64,000 bases of DNA, taken from assembly GCA_947177775.1 (NCBI GenBank), contig CAMWVS010000001.1, forward strand, positions 1 to 64,000, read 5' to 3'. Both the position numbers and the translations under genes were made by a program. Origin of the DNA: an uncultured Prevotella sp. Lineage in GTDB: Bacteria > Bacteroidota > Bacteroidia > Bacteroidales > Bacteroidaceae. A model generated the notes under the pieces. It was given only the letters and a program-made list of their open reading frames with translations, was not told the origin of the DNA and searched no databases. This document shows, one piece after another, positions 45,921 to 55,361 of this stretch (position 1 is its first letter; every line of letters starts with the position of its first letter).

Positions 45921-47063
45921 TTATTTCGTTGTATCTATGAATACCACCACTCTATTGAAATCCACCTCGTCAAACATCTTGTCTGTCGCGCCCATACCCT
46001 GTGTCGTCAGACGTGAGGCAGGAATGCCATAGCGCTTGACAAGAGCGTTCTTCACGGCAGTGGCACGTGCCTCTGACAGACGCTGGTTGAGTTCCATACT
46101 GCCCTCAGGAGAAGCATATCCCTTGATGAGAATCTTAGCGTCCTTATGATTCTTCATATACGTTGCAATCATTGAGATGCTTGCATACTGGGCCGCGTCG
46201 ATAGTGCTCTTTCCCTGACGGAAGATGACAGAAGGCTGAAGAACGTTGGTTGTCTTTGTCTCGTTGACGATAACCGGCTTCTGGTTGCGCAGGCGGGTCT
46301 CCAAATCTCCGATTGTGCGGGCTGCGGCAGCTATCTCTACGTCTCGGGACTCTACGTCGCCGCGCAGTTCGTTGATACGGTCGTTAAGAGCGTCAATTTC
46401 TCCCTGGTCACGCAGTTCGGCAAGCGCGAAATTGTGGGTTCCGTTGCTGTTGCCCAGCTTATAGTTGACACCGACCAGCACTCCAAGCGCCGAATTGTTG
46501 GAATTGAAGTGGGTCTTGTCGCCGTCTACGTTCATTCCGTAGGTGATATTCGGCTCCACATAAATCTGCCATGCGCGGGCCTCACCGATGTTGAATGTCA
46601 GGTCGAGACCAAGTTTCGAGGTCATCACATTCTGACGTTGAGGAGTGTTTGAAGCAGTGCTGAAAGCGTGGCCCCAGCCGATTCCGTAGACTCCGACAAC
46701 CTCAAAGACTCGTGGCTGACCGGTATATCCTCCGAAGAGATTGCTGAAATTGGTCGTACCGAGAAGCGAGACGTTGATACCTTTGACAAACGTTCCCAAA
46801 GGACGGGCTTCGCTGCCGCGGTTGTTGAAGTAGGCTTCACCCTCGGCTGCCACACCGAACACAGGAGTTATGTTGCGGCCAATACGCAGACCGGCCGACG
46901 GGTTGAGGTTCTTGAAGAGCGACGTGTGGGTCGTCTTTGCGTTCATTCCACCGTTGATACCAATGTACCAATTGTCCGTAAACTTGCTCTCCGTCAAGGT
47001 TTGAGCTGTCATCGCCTGTGCCGCCATTGTTGCGACTGCAAGCACCAATAATTGCTTTTTCAT
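45921..47063 (-). CDS. OmpA-family outer-membrane protein
   Basis: 380 residues with a signal peptide (cleavage near MTAQ, ~21). An N-terminal eight-stranded-barrel-like domain (~22-215), a short coiled segment (RDQGEIDALNDRINELRGDVESRD, ~220-265), and a C-terminal OmpA-like peptidoglycan-binding domain with KDAKILIKGYASPEGS and NQRLSEARATAVKNAL. It ties outer membrane to peptidoglycan. Upstream (47064-47513) is gene-free apart from probable promoter sequence for this gene and for cobS. Confidence 0.93.
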   Translation of the reverse strand: MKKQLLVLAVATMAAQAMTAQTLTESKFTDNWYIGINGGMNAKTTHTSLFKNLNPSAGLRIGRNITPVFGVAAEGEAYFNNRGSEARPLGTFVKGINVSLLGTTNFSNLFGGYTGQPRVFEVVGVYGIGWGHAFSTASNTPQRQNVMTSKLGLDLTFNIGEARAWQIYVEPNITYGMNVDGDKTHFNSNNSALGVLVGVNYKLGNSNGTHNFALAELRDQGEIDALNDRINELRGDVESRDVEIAAAARTIGDLETRLRNQKPVIVNETKTTNVLQPSVIFRQGKSTIDAAQYASISMIATYMKNHKDAKILIKGYASPEGSMELNQRLSEARATAVKNALVKRYGIPASRLTTQGMGATDKMFDEVDFNRVVVFIDTTK

Positions 47064-47423
47064 ACTACTAACTTTTTAAATTGTAAAACTACTATTATAT
47101 GTAATCACTATTACTTTTTTCTCCTTCTTGTTGTCTTCGCCTCCCGTTCGCCGCAGTCCGGCTTTCGGTTGTCTCTGACTGTTTTCTGATTGCAAAATAA
47201 GCAAATATCTTTCAGCCTGCCAAACATTTTAGACAAGCACAATATTTAATAACAGATTTACAGCAAACAACGGTTTTGGGGTATTAATTTTTTAAATTAT
47301 AAAGTAAAAAGATATGAAACATCAGGCTTCTCCTGAAAACATCCAGCAGACCGCCGTCGTGCGGAATATACCATTCCGCCACAAAAATATGACAGACATC
47401 TTGGCTGAATGTCATAAAAGGAC

Positions 47424-47431
47424 TAACTTTG
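47424..47431 (+). promoter_or_regulatory. -7 box ahead of cobS
   Basis: TAACTTTG about 85 bases before the cobS ATG. No cobalamin-riboswitch signature was seen in this leader. Confidence 0.5.
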
Positions 47432-47513
47432 TAGACATAATAAATCACAGCATGCGCCCGCATGCCACGGCGCCAACAGAAGGAGCGACAGAAAAGGAGC
47501 GGGCGCCATATTC

Positions 47514-48326
47514 ATGAAATCAAACTCTGACACAATGAGAATACCCCTGAACACATCACGATGGTACGACCGTCTCCTGGCGGCATTCATTTTCTACACA
47601 CGACTGCCGCTGTGGCGGCTATACCGTCCCAAAGAAGACAGTTTCCGCGGCGTGAATGAATTCTGGCCATTGACCGGATGGCTGACCGGCGGACTGACGG
47701 CCGCCGTTATCTATCTTGCAGCCAAACAGGTTCCCTACCCCGCCGCCGTGGTACTGGCCATGGCCACACGAGCCTTGCTCACCGGAGCAATCCACGAAGA
47801 CGGCCTGCGCCGCTTCTTCGACAGCATGACATGCAGGACTGCAACCCCAAATCAGATTCTCGCCAGAATGAAAAGCCATATAGCAGGAACATTCGGCGTC
47901 GTTTCACTCGTTCTCTATGAACTGGCTCTCTTTGCCACTCTCTGCTCCATGACACCTTTCATGGCGGCCATAACAATCATGGCTGCCGATCCATACGCCA
48001 AGATGGTGGCCGGCCAGCTTACCATGATGATGCCTCACGTGCGTACGGAGGAAGAAATCCAAAACAGCCTTGTCTTCAGACGCATGCCAACAAGTGCCGG
48101 GATAGGTCTCGCCGCACAGGGACTGCTGCCGCTGGCCGCCTACATATATATAATAATGTGCAACGGAATGGATTGGCAGATGATTGTCTTCTCCCCATGC
48201 CTGGTAATGTACGGCCTCTACATCCTCATCAGCAGACAGCTTCACGGATATACGATTGAATGTTGCGGTGCCGCTTTTCTGCTCATAGAGCTGACTTTCT
48301 GTCTGACAGCAGCAGCCATTGCATGA
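47514..48326 (+). CDS. cobS: adenosylcobinamide-GDP ribazoletransferase
   Basis: Joins adenosylcobinamide-GDP to alpha-ribazole (phosphate), the last assembly step of cobalamin. 270 residues with several membrane segments. Family motifs FIFYTRLPLWR near the start, the GWLTGG loop, and HEDGLRRFFDS (the conserved acidic metal-binding H-x-D-G-L-x-D-x-x-D-S position) are present. No other cob gene is in the window, so this is either a detached gene or the end of a remote set. Confidence 0.92.
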   Translation: MKSNSDTMRIPLNTSRWYDRLLAAFIFYTRLPLWRLYRPKEDSFRGVNEFWPLTGWLTGGLTAAVIYLAAKQVPYPAAVVLAMATRALLTGAIHEDGLRRFFDSMTCRTATPNQILARMKSHIAGTFGVVSLVLYELALFATLCSMTPFMAAITIMAADPYAKMVAGQLTMMMPHVRTEEEIQNSLVFRRMPTSAGIGLAAQGLLPLAAYIYIIMCNGMDWQMIVFSPCLVMYGLYILISRQLHGYTIECCGAAFLLIELTFCLTAAAIA

Positions 48327-48427
48327 CGTAAGGAAGAACGTCCTATCGGACAGGAAGGCGTTTATCCCTCTTTTTTAACCGTTTGATATGGAAAATATAA
48401 TATTCTTTCAATTTTTTATTAAAATAG

Positions 48428-48459
48428 TTTGCAATTTTTGAATATATTTTATATATTTG
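48428..48459 (+). promoter_or_regulatory. promoter of the beta-barrel protein gene
   Basis: TTTG (48428-48431) and TATATTTG (48452-48459) with a 20-base gap, in a strongly AT-rich context; probably a strong promoter. Confidence 0.7.
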
Positions 48460-48505
48460 CATCGGTATATAAAACCTAAATTATTAATTTTTAAAAGGAA
48501 AAATT

Positions 48506-49033
48506 ATGAAAAAGTTATTCTTGATGGCGGCCATGATGGTTGCGACATTGGCAGTGAACGCACAGGTGTATGTCGGTGGATCTCTGGGATTCGAGTCTGT
48601 AAAGGAGAACAAGGACGCTGACGCTCTGAGCAGCTTCTCTATCAAGCCTGAGGCTGGCTACAACCTCGACGAGAATTGGGCTGTAGGTATCCAGTTGGGA
48701 TTCACCTCAGTTGATGTTGAGGAGGACGCAAGCATAAGCAAATTTGAAATTGCTCCCTATGCCCGTTACACATTCGCCAAGAGCGGTATCGCTTCTTTCT
48801 TCGTTGACGGCGGTATCCAGTTCATTTCTTACGGAAGCGACATGAAAGGTTCAACTTTCGGAATCGGCGTACGCCCCGGTATCAAGCTTTCTGCTTCTGA
48901 AAAGGTTGACGTCATAGCTAAACTCGGCTACTTAGGCTATTCAAAAGACAATGACGACCTCGGCGGTGGTTCTGCCTTTGGTCTGAACGTCAATAACACC
49001 AACGTCGAATTTGGTGTATTCTTCAACTTCTAA
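48506..49033 (+). CDS. outer-membrane beta-barrel protein (OMP_b-brl family)
   Basis: 175 residues with a signal peptide (cleavage near VNAQ, ~20). The rest is a small eight-stranded barrel (YVGGSLGFES, GYNLDENWAVGIQLGF, FEIAPYARYTF, terminal FGVFFNF). C-terminal Phe fits BAM recognition. The AAG/GAG-rich, biased codons and strong promoter suggest high expression. Monocistronic, with a terminator at 49060. Confidence 0.9.
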   Translation: MKKLFLMAAMMVATLAVNAQVYVGGSLGFESVKENKDADALSSFSIKPEAGYNLDENWAVGIQLGFTSVDVEEDASISKFEIAPYARYTFAKSGIASFFVDGGIQFISYGSDMKGSTFGIGVRPGIKLSASEKVDVIAKLGYLGYSKDNDDLGGGSAFGLNVNNTNVEFGVFFNF

Positions 49034-49059
49034 TCCTGAAGAAACAAAAGATTCATACG

Positions 49060-49090
49060 GCGTCCGGTCCTCACAGACCGGACGCTTTTC
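49060..49090 (+). terminator. terminator after the beta-barrel gene
   Basis: A 10-bp stem GCGTCCGGTC / GACCGGACGC with a 6-base loop is followed by TTTTCGTTT. The remainder of 49034-49402 holds only the ffh promoter. Confidence 0.9.
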
Positions 49091-49297
49091 GTTTGGCATC
49101 ATACAGCAATAAGTCCGTTGCACCGTGATTCCACACACCAAAAGGGACATGTCGTACTCTAACTTAAGGCGAAACACGGCGGCATATCACACTTAATTTA
49201 TTGCACACATAAAATGGATGTGCGCAATTTAACTAAATATCTCTTTAAAATAGTTTAAAACACTGATAAATTATTCGCTTTTTCTGATTATATCAGC

Positions 49298-49305
49298 TAT
49301 CTTTG
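49298..49305 (+). promoter_or_regulatory. -7 box of ffh
   Basis: TATCTTTG, leaving a leader of about 90 nt before ffh. Confidence 0.55.
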
Positions 49306-49402
49306 CATAATAAGGACTGCTTTCGACGGATTGTCATAACCCAAGACATACTACGGCGAAAATGCAGGTATAAATTGAAAATAACAATAATATATATAGA
49401 AG

Positions 49403-50764
49403 ATGTTTGAGAATTTAAGTGACAGACTGGAACGCTCGTTCAAGATACTGAAGGGCGAAGGCAAAATCACTGAGATAAATGTTGCGGAGACGCTGAAAGA
49501 CGTGCGCAGGGCGCTTCTTGACGCCGACGTCAACTATAAAGTGGCGAAAACTTTCACGGACACGGTGAAGAAAAAAGCTATGGGCATGAACGTGCTCACA
49601 GCTGTAAAACCGGGCCAGCTCATGGTCAAGATTGTGCATGACGAGCTGACAGAGCTTATGGGCGGAAAAGCCGTGGAGATGAAACTCGAAGGACGGCCTG
49701 CCATCATACTTATGTCCGGTCTGCAGGGTTCGGGAAAAACAACGTTCAGCGGAAAGTTGGCCAACCTCCTGAAAACAAAACAACACAAAAAACCGCTGCT
49801 CGTGGCCTGCGACGTATACCGTCCTGCCGCCATCGAACAGCTGAAGGTTGTGGGTCAAACCGTTGGCGTGCCTGTATATTCAGAACCGGAAAGCAAAAAC
49901 GTTCTGGACATCGCAGCCAATGCCATACGTGAAGCGAAGGCCAAAGGCAACGACGTTGTCATCGTCGACACCGCCGGCCGTCTGGCCATAGACGAGGAGA
50001 TGATGAACGAGATTGAGGCTCTCAAGAACGCCATCAATCCCGACGAGACGCTCTTCGTTGTCGACTCAATGACCGGTCAGGACGCAGTCAATACGGCCAA
50101 GGAATTCAACGACCGGCTCGATTTTGACGGTGTCGTGCTCACCAAACTCGACGGCGATACCCGCGGCGGTGCCGCGCTGTCCATCCGCACGGTGGTGACC
50201 AAACCTATCAAATTTGTAGGTACGGGCGAAAAGATGGAGGCTCTTGACGTATTCCATCCTGAACGTATGGCAGACCGTATCCTCGGAATGGGCGATATCG
50301 TGAGCCTCGTTGAACGCGCGCAGGAACAGTTCGACGAAAAACAGGCAAAGGAACTGGAAAAGAAGATACGCAAGAACCAGTTCGACTTCAACGACTTCAT
50401 GAACCAGATTCAGCAAATCAAGAAGATGGGCAACATCAAGGATCTGGCAGCCATGATACCGGGAGTCGGCAAGGCCATAAAGGATGTGGACATTGACGAT
50501 AATGCCTTCAAGGGCATAGAAGCCATCATCAACAGCATGACTCCAAAAGAACGCAGTCATCCCGAAATCATCAACCAAAGCCGGCGGATGCGTATAGCCA
50601 AAGGTTCCGGAACAAACATCCAGGAAGTCAACCGCCTGCTGAAACAGTTCGACCAGACCCGCAAGATGATGAAGCTGGTGACAGGAACATCAAGCAGCAA
50701 AATGATGCAGATGGCAAACGCAATGAAGAACATGAAGGGCATGCCCGGAATGCCGAAGATGTAG
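49403..50764 (+). CDS. ffh: signal recognition particle protein Ffh
   Basis: SRP54 GTPase that delivers nascent membrane proteins to FtsY. 453 residues: N domain (1-~85), G domain with P-loop LQGSGKTTFSGKLA, DTAGRLAID and TKLDGDTRGGAALS, and a Met-rich M domain ending MKNMKGMPGMPKM. All GTPase motifs intact. The SRP RNA gene was not found in this window. folD follows ~95 bp later. Confidence 0.97.
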   Translation: MFENLSDRLERSFKILKGEGKITEINVAETLKDVRRALLDADVNYKVAKTFTDTVKKKAMGMNVLTAVKPGQLMVKIVHDELTELMGGKAVEMKLEGRPAIILMSGLQGSGKTTFSGKLANLLKTKQHKKPLLVACDVYRPAAIEQLKVVGQTVGVPVYSEPESKNVLDIAANAIREAKAKGNDVVIVDTAGRLAIDEEMMNEIEALKNAINPDETLFVVDSMTGQDAVNTAKEFNDRLDFDGVVLTKLDGDTRGGAALSIRTVVTKPIKFVGTGEKMEALDVFHPERMADRILGMGDIVSLVERAQEQFDEKQAKELEKKIRKNQFDFNDFMNQIQQIKKMGNIKDLAAMIPGVGKAIKDVDIDDNAFKGIEAIINSMTPKERSHPEIINQSRRMRIAKGSGTNIQEVNRLLKQFDQTRKMMKLVTGTSSSKMMQMANAMKNMKGMPGMPKM

Positions 50765-50858
50765 AGAATGTTACCTTATATATTCAAGGTGGAAACACAC
50801 CGCATCTTACCATCTGACATTCACAATTTAACATTTACCATCTAACATCTAAAAGAAA

Positions 50859-51737
50859 ATGCAACTGATAGACGGAAAGGCCACAGCGGCCAAGATAAAG
50901 GAAGAAATCGCTCAGGAAGTGGAGCAGATTGTAGCTGCCGGCGGCAAGCGCCCGCATCTGGCAGCAGTGCTCGTAGGACATGACGGCGGTTCGGAGACAT
51001 ACGTCAAGAACAAGGTGCTGGCGTGCGAGGCGTGCGGATTCAAGTCGTCGCTGATACGCTTCGAAGACAATATAACAGAGGCAGAGCTTCTAGAATGCGT
51101 GGACAAGCTCAACAAAGACAACGACGTGGATGGATTTATCGTCCAACTGCCGTTGCCAAAACATATCGACGAGCAGAAAGTGATAGAGGCCATCGACTAC
51201 CGCAAGGACGTGGACGGATTCCATCCCATCAACGTCGGCCGCATGGCTATCGGACTACCCTGCTTCATATCGGCCACTCCACTGGGCATCATCACGCTCC
51301 TTCGCCGCTACGGCATAGAAACCAGCGGCAAGAAGTGTGTCATACTCGGACGATCCAATATCGTAGGAAAGCCAATGGCGCAGCTGATGATGCAGAAGCA
51401 GTACGGTGACGCAACGGTGACGGTATGCCACAGCCGCTCAAAAAGCCTGAAGGAAGAATGTCGCGAAGCCGACATCATCATAGCTGCCATCGGACGACCT
51501 GATTTCGTCACGGCAGACATGGTGAAGGACGGCGCCGTTATCATAGATGTGGGCACGACACGTGTCCCCGATGCATCACGCAAGAGCGGATTCCGCCTCA
51601 ACGGCGACGTCAAATTTGACGAAGTAGCTCCCAAATGCTCTTTCATCACTCCAGTTCCGGGCGGTGTCGGCCCCATGACAATCTGCTCACTGATGAAGAA
51701 TACTCTCGCCGCCGGAAAGAAAGAGTATTATAAATAA
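50859..51737 (+). CDS. folD: bifunctional methylenetetrahydrofolate dehydrogenase / cyclohydrolase
   Basis: 292 residues. NADP-dependent oxidation of 5,10-methylene-THF and hydrolysis to 10-formyl-THF. Substrate motif [16 protein letters not shown] with catalytic Lys, [22 protein letters not shown], cofactor loop [16 protein letters not shown] and the C-terminal [10 protein letters not shown] are all present. The next small gene starts 3 bp after the stop. Confidence 0.96.
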   Translation: MQLIDGKATAAKIKEEIAQEVEQIVAAGGKRPHLAAVLVGHDGGSETYVKNKVLACEACGFKSSLIRFEDNITEAELLECVDKLNKDNDVDGFIVQLPLPKHIDEQKVIEAIDYRKDVDGFHPINVGRMAIGLPCFISATPLGIITLLRRYGIETSGKKCVILGRSNIVGKPMAQLMMQKQYGDATVTVCHSRSKSLKEECREADIIIAAIGRPDFVTADMVKDGAVIIDVGTTRVPDASRKSGFRLNGDVKFDEVAPKCSFITPVPGGVGPMTICSLMKNTLAAGKKEYYK

Positions 51738-51739
51738 GG

Positions 51740-51919
51740 ATGAAGAGCGAGGACTATTACGAGCGTGGCAACCGGTTCAGACGTGAAGGTAACTGGCAGG
51801 AGGCTATCAACTGCTATATCGCCGCAATAGAGCTTGACCCATGCAGCCCGGCCGTCGAGGCAAAACAAATGCTTGACGACATATTGGGCTATTATAATAA
51901 AGACATGTATAATCCATAA
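51740..51919 (+). CDS. single-TPR mini-protein leading the oxidoreductase operon
   Basis: 59 residues, so short that it is easily missed. Begins MKSEDYYERGNRFRREGN and carries one TPR-like helical hairpin (NWQEAINCYIAAIELDP) plus a C-terminal helix. It lies between folD (3 bp gap) and the ferredoxin-like subunit (13 bp gap) in a tight run, which argues that it is translated. It may be an assembly or docking factor for the 2-oxoacid oxidoreductase; no activity can be inferred. Confidence 0.7.
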   Translation: MKSEDYYERGNRFRREGNWQEAINCYIAAIELDPCSPAVEAKQMLDDILGYYNKDMYNP

Positions 51920-51931
51920 ATACAGAGTGAT

Positions 51932-52162
51932 ATGGGAAGAATAAGAGGTGCCATAATCGTTGATACCGGCAGGTGTAAAGGTTGCGCACTATGCGTGGAA
52001 GCCTGCCCAAAGGACGTCATAGGACTGGCGAAAAAAGTTAACGTCAACGGATACGCTTACGCAGAAGCCGTCAAAATGGAAGATTGCATAGGCTGCGCAT
52101 CATGCGGTATTGTGTGTCCAGACGGGTGTATCACCGTATATAAGAAAAAAATGGAGGGATGA
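51932..52162 (+). CDS. 2-oxoacid:ferredoxin oxidoreductase delta subunit (2x[4Fe-4S])
   Basis: 76 residues with two ferredoxin motifs, CKGCALCVEACPKD and CIGCASCGIVCPDG, spaced for two [4Fe-4S] clusters. It passes electrons from the TPP-binding core to ferredoxin. First catalytic subunit gene of the operon; its stop overlaps the next ATG by 4 bp (ATGA). Confidence 0.93.
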   Translation: MGRIRGAIIVDTGRCKGCALCVEACPKDVIGLAKKVNVNGYAYAEAVKMEDCIGCASCGIVCPDGCITVYKKKMEG

Positions 52163-53256
52163 CAGCTATGGCAGAACAGGAAGTGACATTGATGAAAGGC
52201 AACGAGGCTATAGCCCGCGCTGCCATACGTTGCGGCGTTGACGGATATTTCGGCTATCCGATTACGCCCCAGAGTGAAGTAATCGAGACGCTTGCCCTCG
52301 ACAAGCCGTGGGAAACTACCGGCATGGTGGTTGTGCAGGCTGAAAGCGAAGTGGCGTCAATCAACATGGTTTACGGAGCGGCCGGAGCCGGCAAACGCGC
52401 CATGACATCGTCATCAAGCCCCGGCATTGCACTCATGCAGGAGGGCATCGCCTATATGGCCGGAGCCGAAATCCCCGGCGTTGTGGTCAACGTCCAGCGC
52501 GGAGGCCCCGGTCTTGGCACCATCCAGCCCTCACAGAGCGATTATTTTCAGGCTACACGCGGCGGTGGAAACGGTGACTATAACGTGATTGTCCTCGCCC
52601 CGTCGTCCGTTCAGGAGATGGCTGATTTTGTAGACCTGGCTTTCGAACTCGCATTCAAATACCGCAATCCGGCAATGATACTGAGCGACGGTGTCATCGG
52701 TCAGATGATGGAGCGCGTTGTTTTGCCACCCTACAAGCCACGCCGCACGGAGGAGGAAATCAGACGCGAGTGTCCTTGGGCGACAACAGGCCGCACCAAA
52801 GACCGCCAACCAAATATCATCACTTCATTGGAACTGAAACCGGAGGTGATGGAAAAACACAACATTCACTTACAGGAGAAATACAGGAAGATACGCGAAA
52901 CAGAGGTACGCTATGAGACATGGATGTGTGACGACGCCGACTATGTGATTGTAGCTTTCGGAAGTGCCGCACGCATATCCCAAAAAGCCATTGACATGGC
53001 ACGTGCCCAAGGTCTGCGTGTCGGACTCTTCCGCCCGATAACGCTATGGCCGTTCCCTACCCGCGAGATAGAGGCCATCACACACGGCAAAAAAGGTGTG
53101 CTTGTTGCCGAAATCAACGCCGGACAGATGGTGCAGGACGTACGACTTGCTGTCAACGGAAACCTACCCGTTGAGCAGTTCGGCCGCCTCGGCGGCATTG
53201 TTCCGGAACCAAATGAGATAGTTGATGCTCTTCTGAAAATGAAGAACGAAGAGTGA
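52159..53256 (+). CDS. vorB: 2-oxoacid:ferredoxin oxidoreductase alpha subunit, VorB/KorA type
   Basis: 365 residues. Pyrimidine-binding-type and transketolase C-terminal-like halves: LMKGNEAIARAAIRCGVDGYFGYPITPQSEV, AESEVASINMVYGAAGAGKRAMTSSSSPG, and RGGPGLGTIQPSQSDYF are family blocks. Oxidative decarboxylation of a branched-chain 2-oxoacid or 2-oxoglutarate to an acyl-CoA. It resembles subunits named VorB; the substrate needs activity data. Start at 52159 is favoured by the 4-bp overlap; ATG 52168 is an alternative. Confidence 0.9.
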   Translation: MTAMAEQEVTLMKGNEAIARAAIRCGVDGYFGYPITPQSEVIETLALDKPWETTGMVVVQAESEVASINMVYGAAGAGKRAMTSSSSPGIALMQEGIAYMAGAEIPGVVVNVQRGGPGLGTIQPSQSDYFQATRGGGNGDYNVIVLAPSSVQEMADFVDLAFELAFKYRNPAMILSDGVIGQMMERVVLPPYKPRRTEEEIRRECPWATTGRTKDRQPNIITSLELKPEVMEKHNIHLQEKYRKIRETEVRYETWMCDDADYVIVAFGSAARISQKAIDMARAQGLRVGLFRPITLWPFPTREIEAITHGKKGVLVAEINAGQMVQDVRLAVNGNLPVEQFGRLGGIVPEPNEIVDALLKMKNEE

Positions 53257-53372
53257 AGAAAAAGAATTTGCTGGCGCCGTTCGCTCTGTGTGAGGGAAGT
53301 CATGAAGTGAATATTCTGTTTACCGTCCCTATAAGGAGTTGTAATGACGCAGCACTAAAACACCCATAAGTT

Positions 53373-54152
53373 ATGAATGCAGAGTTAAACGAAATAATAT
53401 CTCCGGAAAATCTGGTGTATAAGAAGCCGGAACTGATGAACGACGTTCCGATGCACTACTGTCCGGGGTGCAGTCATGGTGTGGTACACAAGCTGATTGG
53501 CGAAGTCATCGAAGAGATGGGAATGGAGGAAAAGACCGTTGGCGTCAGCCCTGTGGGATGTGCAGTATTTGCATACCGTTATCTGGACATCGACTGGCAG
53601 GAAGCGGCCCACGGACGTGCTCCGGCCGTTGCCACCGCCATCAAGCGCCTTTGGCCTGACCGCTTGGTATTCACGTATCAGGGTGACGGCGATTTGGCTT
53701 GTATAGGTACCGCCGAAACAATCCACGCGCTCAACCGTGGCGAAAACATTGTGATAGTCTTCATCAATAACGCTATCTATGGTATGACCGGAGGACAGAT
53801 GGCTCCCACAACTCTCCTGGGCCAAAAAACAGCAACCTGCCCGTATGGTCGCAATGCCGAACTCCATGGCTATCCGCTGAAACTGACCGAAATAGCCGCC
53901 CAGCTGGAGGGAACGTGCTACGTAACACGCCAGAGTGTAGAGACCGTGGCAGCCATACGCAGCACCAAACGGGCCATACGCAAGGCATTCGAAGCATCAA
54001 TGGCCGGAAAGGGCAGCTGCCTGGTGGAAGTTGTATCCACCTGCAACAGCGGATGGAAGCTGTCACCGCTCAAGGCCAACGAATGGATGAAAGAGAACAT
54101 GTTCCCGTTCTATCCGAAAGGCGATTTAAAGGATACGTTAACCGAGGGGTAA
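53373..54152 (+). CDS. 2-oxoacid:ferredoxin oxidoreductase beta subunit (TPP-binding)
   Basis: 259 residues. HYCPGCSHG supplies the beta-subunit Cys motif. The TPP-binding GDGDLACIGTAETIHALNRGENIVIVFINN (GDG...NN) is intact. It follows the alpha-subunit gene by 116 bp with no recognised terminator and belongs to the same operon. Confidence 0.92.
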   Translation: MNAELNEIISPENLVYKKPELMNDVPMHYCPGCSHGVVHKLIGEVIEEMGMEEKTVGVSPVGCAVFAYRYLDIDWQEAAHGRAPAVATAIKRLWPDRLVFTYQGDGDLACIGTAETIHALNRGENIVIVFINNAIYGMTGGQMAPTTLLGQKTATCPYGRNAELHGYPLKLTEIAAQLEGTCYVTRQSVETVAAIRSTKRAIRKAFEASMAGKGSCLVEVVSTCNSGWKLSPLKANEWMKENMFPFYPKGDLKDTLTEG

Positions 54153-54193
54153 GCAACTCTCCCTATTACTCCTAACAAAGAACACATATAATT

Positions 54194-54736
54194 ATGGAGA
54201 AAGAAATAATAATAGCAGGTTTCGGTGGCCAGGGCGTACTGTCAATGGGCAAGATTCTGGCCTACTCCGGTCTGATGGAAGACAAGGAAGTTACGTGGAT
54301 GCCGGCATACGGTCCAGAACAGCGCGGAGGAACAGCCAACGTGACGGTCATCGTGAGCGATGAACGCATATCGTCTCCAATCCTCAGCAGCTACGACATT
54401 GCCATCGTGCTCAACCAGCCGTCTCTCGAAAAATTCGAGCCGAAGCTGAAACCGGGCGGCATACTCATATACGACGGTTACGGAATCATCAACCCTCCGA
54501 CACGGAAAGATATTGCGGTTTATCGTGTTGACGCAATGGACAAGGCTGCTGAGATGAAGAACAGCAAGATTTTCAATATGATTGTGCTTGGCGGACTGCT
54601 CAAGGTATGTCCTGTCGTGAGCCATTCCGGAATAGAGAAAGCCCTCTACAAGACTCTGCCCGAACGCCACCACGGCCTCATCCCGCTGAACATGCAGGCT
54701 TTGGAAGAAGGCGGGAAAATCATACACGAGGTATAG
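54194..54736 (+). CDS. 2-oxoacid:ferredoxin oxidoreductase gamma subunit
   Basis: 180 residues of the gamma (CoA-binding) subunit: IIAGFGGQGVLSMGKILAYSG at the N-terminus, PAYGPEQRGGTANVTVIVSDERISSP in the middle. Completes the alpha-beta-gamma-delta enzyme. Last gene of the operon; a hairpin lies ~90 bp downstream. Confidence 0.92.
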   Translation: MEKEIIIAGFGGQGVLSMGKILAYSGLMEDKEVTWMPAYGPEQRGGTANVTVIVSDERISSPILSSYDIAIVLNQPSLEKFEPKLKPGGILIYDGYGIINPPTRKDIAVYRVDAMDKAAEMKNSKIFNMIVLGGLLKVCPVVSHSGIEKALYKTLPERHHGLIPLNMQALEEGGKIIHEV

Positions 54737-54822
54737 ATATGTTGATTTGAGACAGTCTGAACAGACATGCAATTATAGTATATCAGCGTCTCTTTCAGGG
54801 AAGTTTCATAAGACTACTTATC

Positions 54823-54868
54823 ACACAACAGGGATAACGGCCACCGTCCGTTATCCCTGTTATTGTGA
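54823..54868 (+). terminator. hairpin after the oxidoreductase operon
   Basis: A 14-bp stem AACAGGGATAACGG / CCGTTATCCCTGTT with further outer pairing. No T tract follows, so termination is only probable. Confidence 0.55.
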
Positions 54869-54956
54869 AAATCCCACTTTATTTCCTTTTAGCTTCAGCC
54901 CGTTCACACCATGCCGTGGCCAGTTTTTCAGTGTATGCACTGTAAATGTCCGCCAA

Positions 54957-55253
54957 TGCGCGAGTTTCGCGCGTGCACCATTTATTTTCCGAGCCACAGC
55001 GTGTTACGGTGATATTTGCTGAAGTGTGCAGTTTTTTATGGTTTTTATTCTGCCATAAAGCCCCTACTATCTTCCAGAGATGACTTCGTTGCATTGCGAC
55101 AGTAGCCTTCGTTGCATTGCAACGAAAGCTTTATTTTAGCCCCTGGAGGCTTTTCTTGATTGAAAACAACGAAAAAACTGGAAGCTGGCTACAACAGAAT
55201 GTCATGATATACGAGCAAAGGACGTACACCGCTACCGTATAGTGTTAAATATG
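54957..55253 (+). repeat. ~400-bp dispersed intergenic element, copy 4 (degenerate)
   Basis: Shares the internal blocks CGCGAGTTTCGCGCGTGCA, CAGCGTGTTACGG, GAAGTGTGCAG and TTTTATTCTGCC and the AGTGTTAAAT end with copies 1-3, but lacks a clear left end and is shorter. The centre has a TTCGTTGCATTGCAACGAA palindrome in place of the long hairpin. With the hairpin at 54823 it accounts for the gene-free stretch 54737-55361. Confidence 0.7.
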
Positions 55254-55285
55254 GTTATATATACATCCCTTATATTTAATATTAC

Positions 55286-55293
55286 TACCTTTG
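55286..55293 (+). promoter_or_regulatory. -7 box of the MATE gene
   Basis: TACCTTTG about 70 bases before the ATG, just right of the repeat copy. Confidence 0.5.
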
Positions 55294-55361
55294 CAGTCCT
55301 CTATCCGGAGATGCTACGGACAGACGGCGATTGAGTCACTATTTATTCATACTGAAAGACT

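Noticed and set aside
47064..47513. Cobalamin riboswitch ahead of cobS
   Set aside because: No B12-box or matching helix pattern could be seen in the leader.
47314..47517. 67-codon ORF just before cobS
   Set aside because: A good -7 box for cobS (47424-47431) lies inside it, the composition is atypical and no family resemblance was seen.
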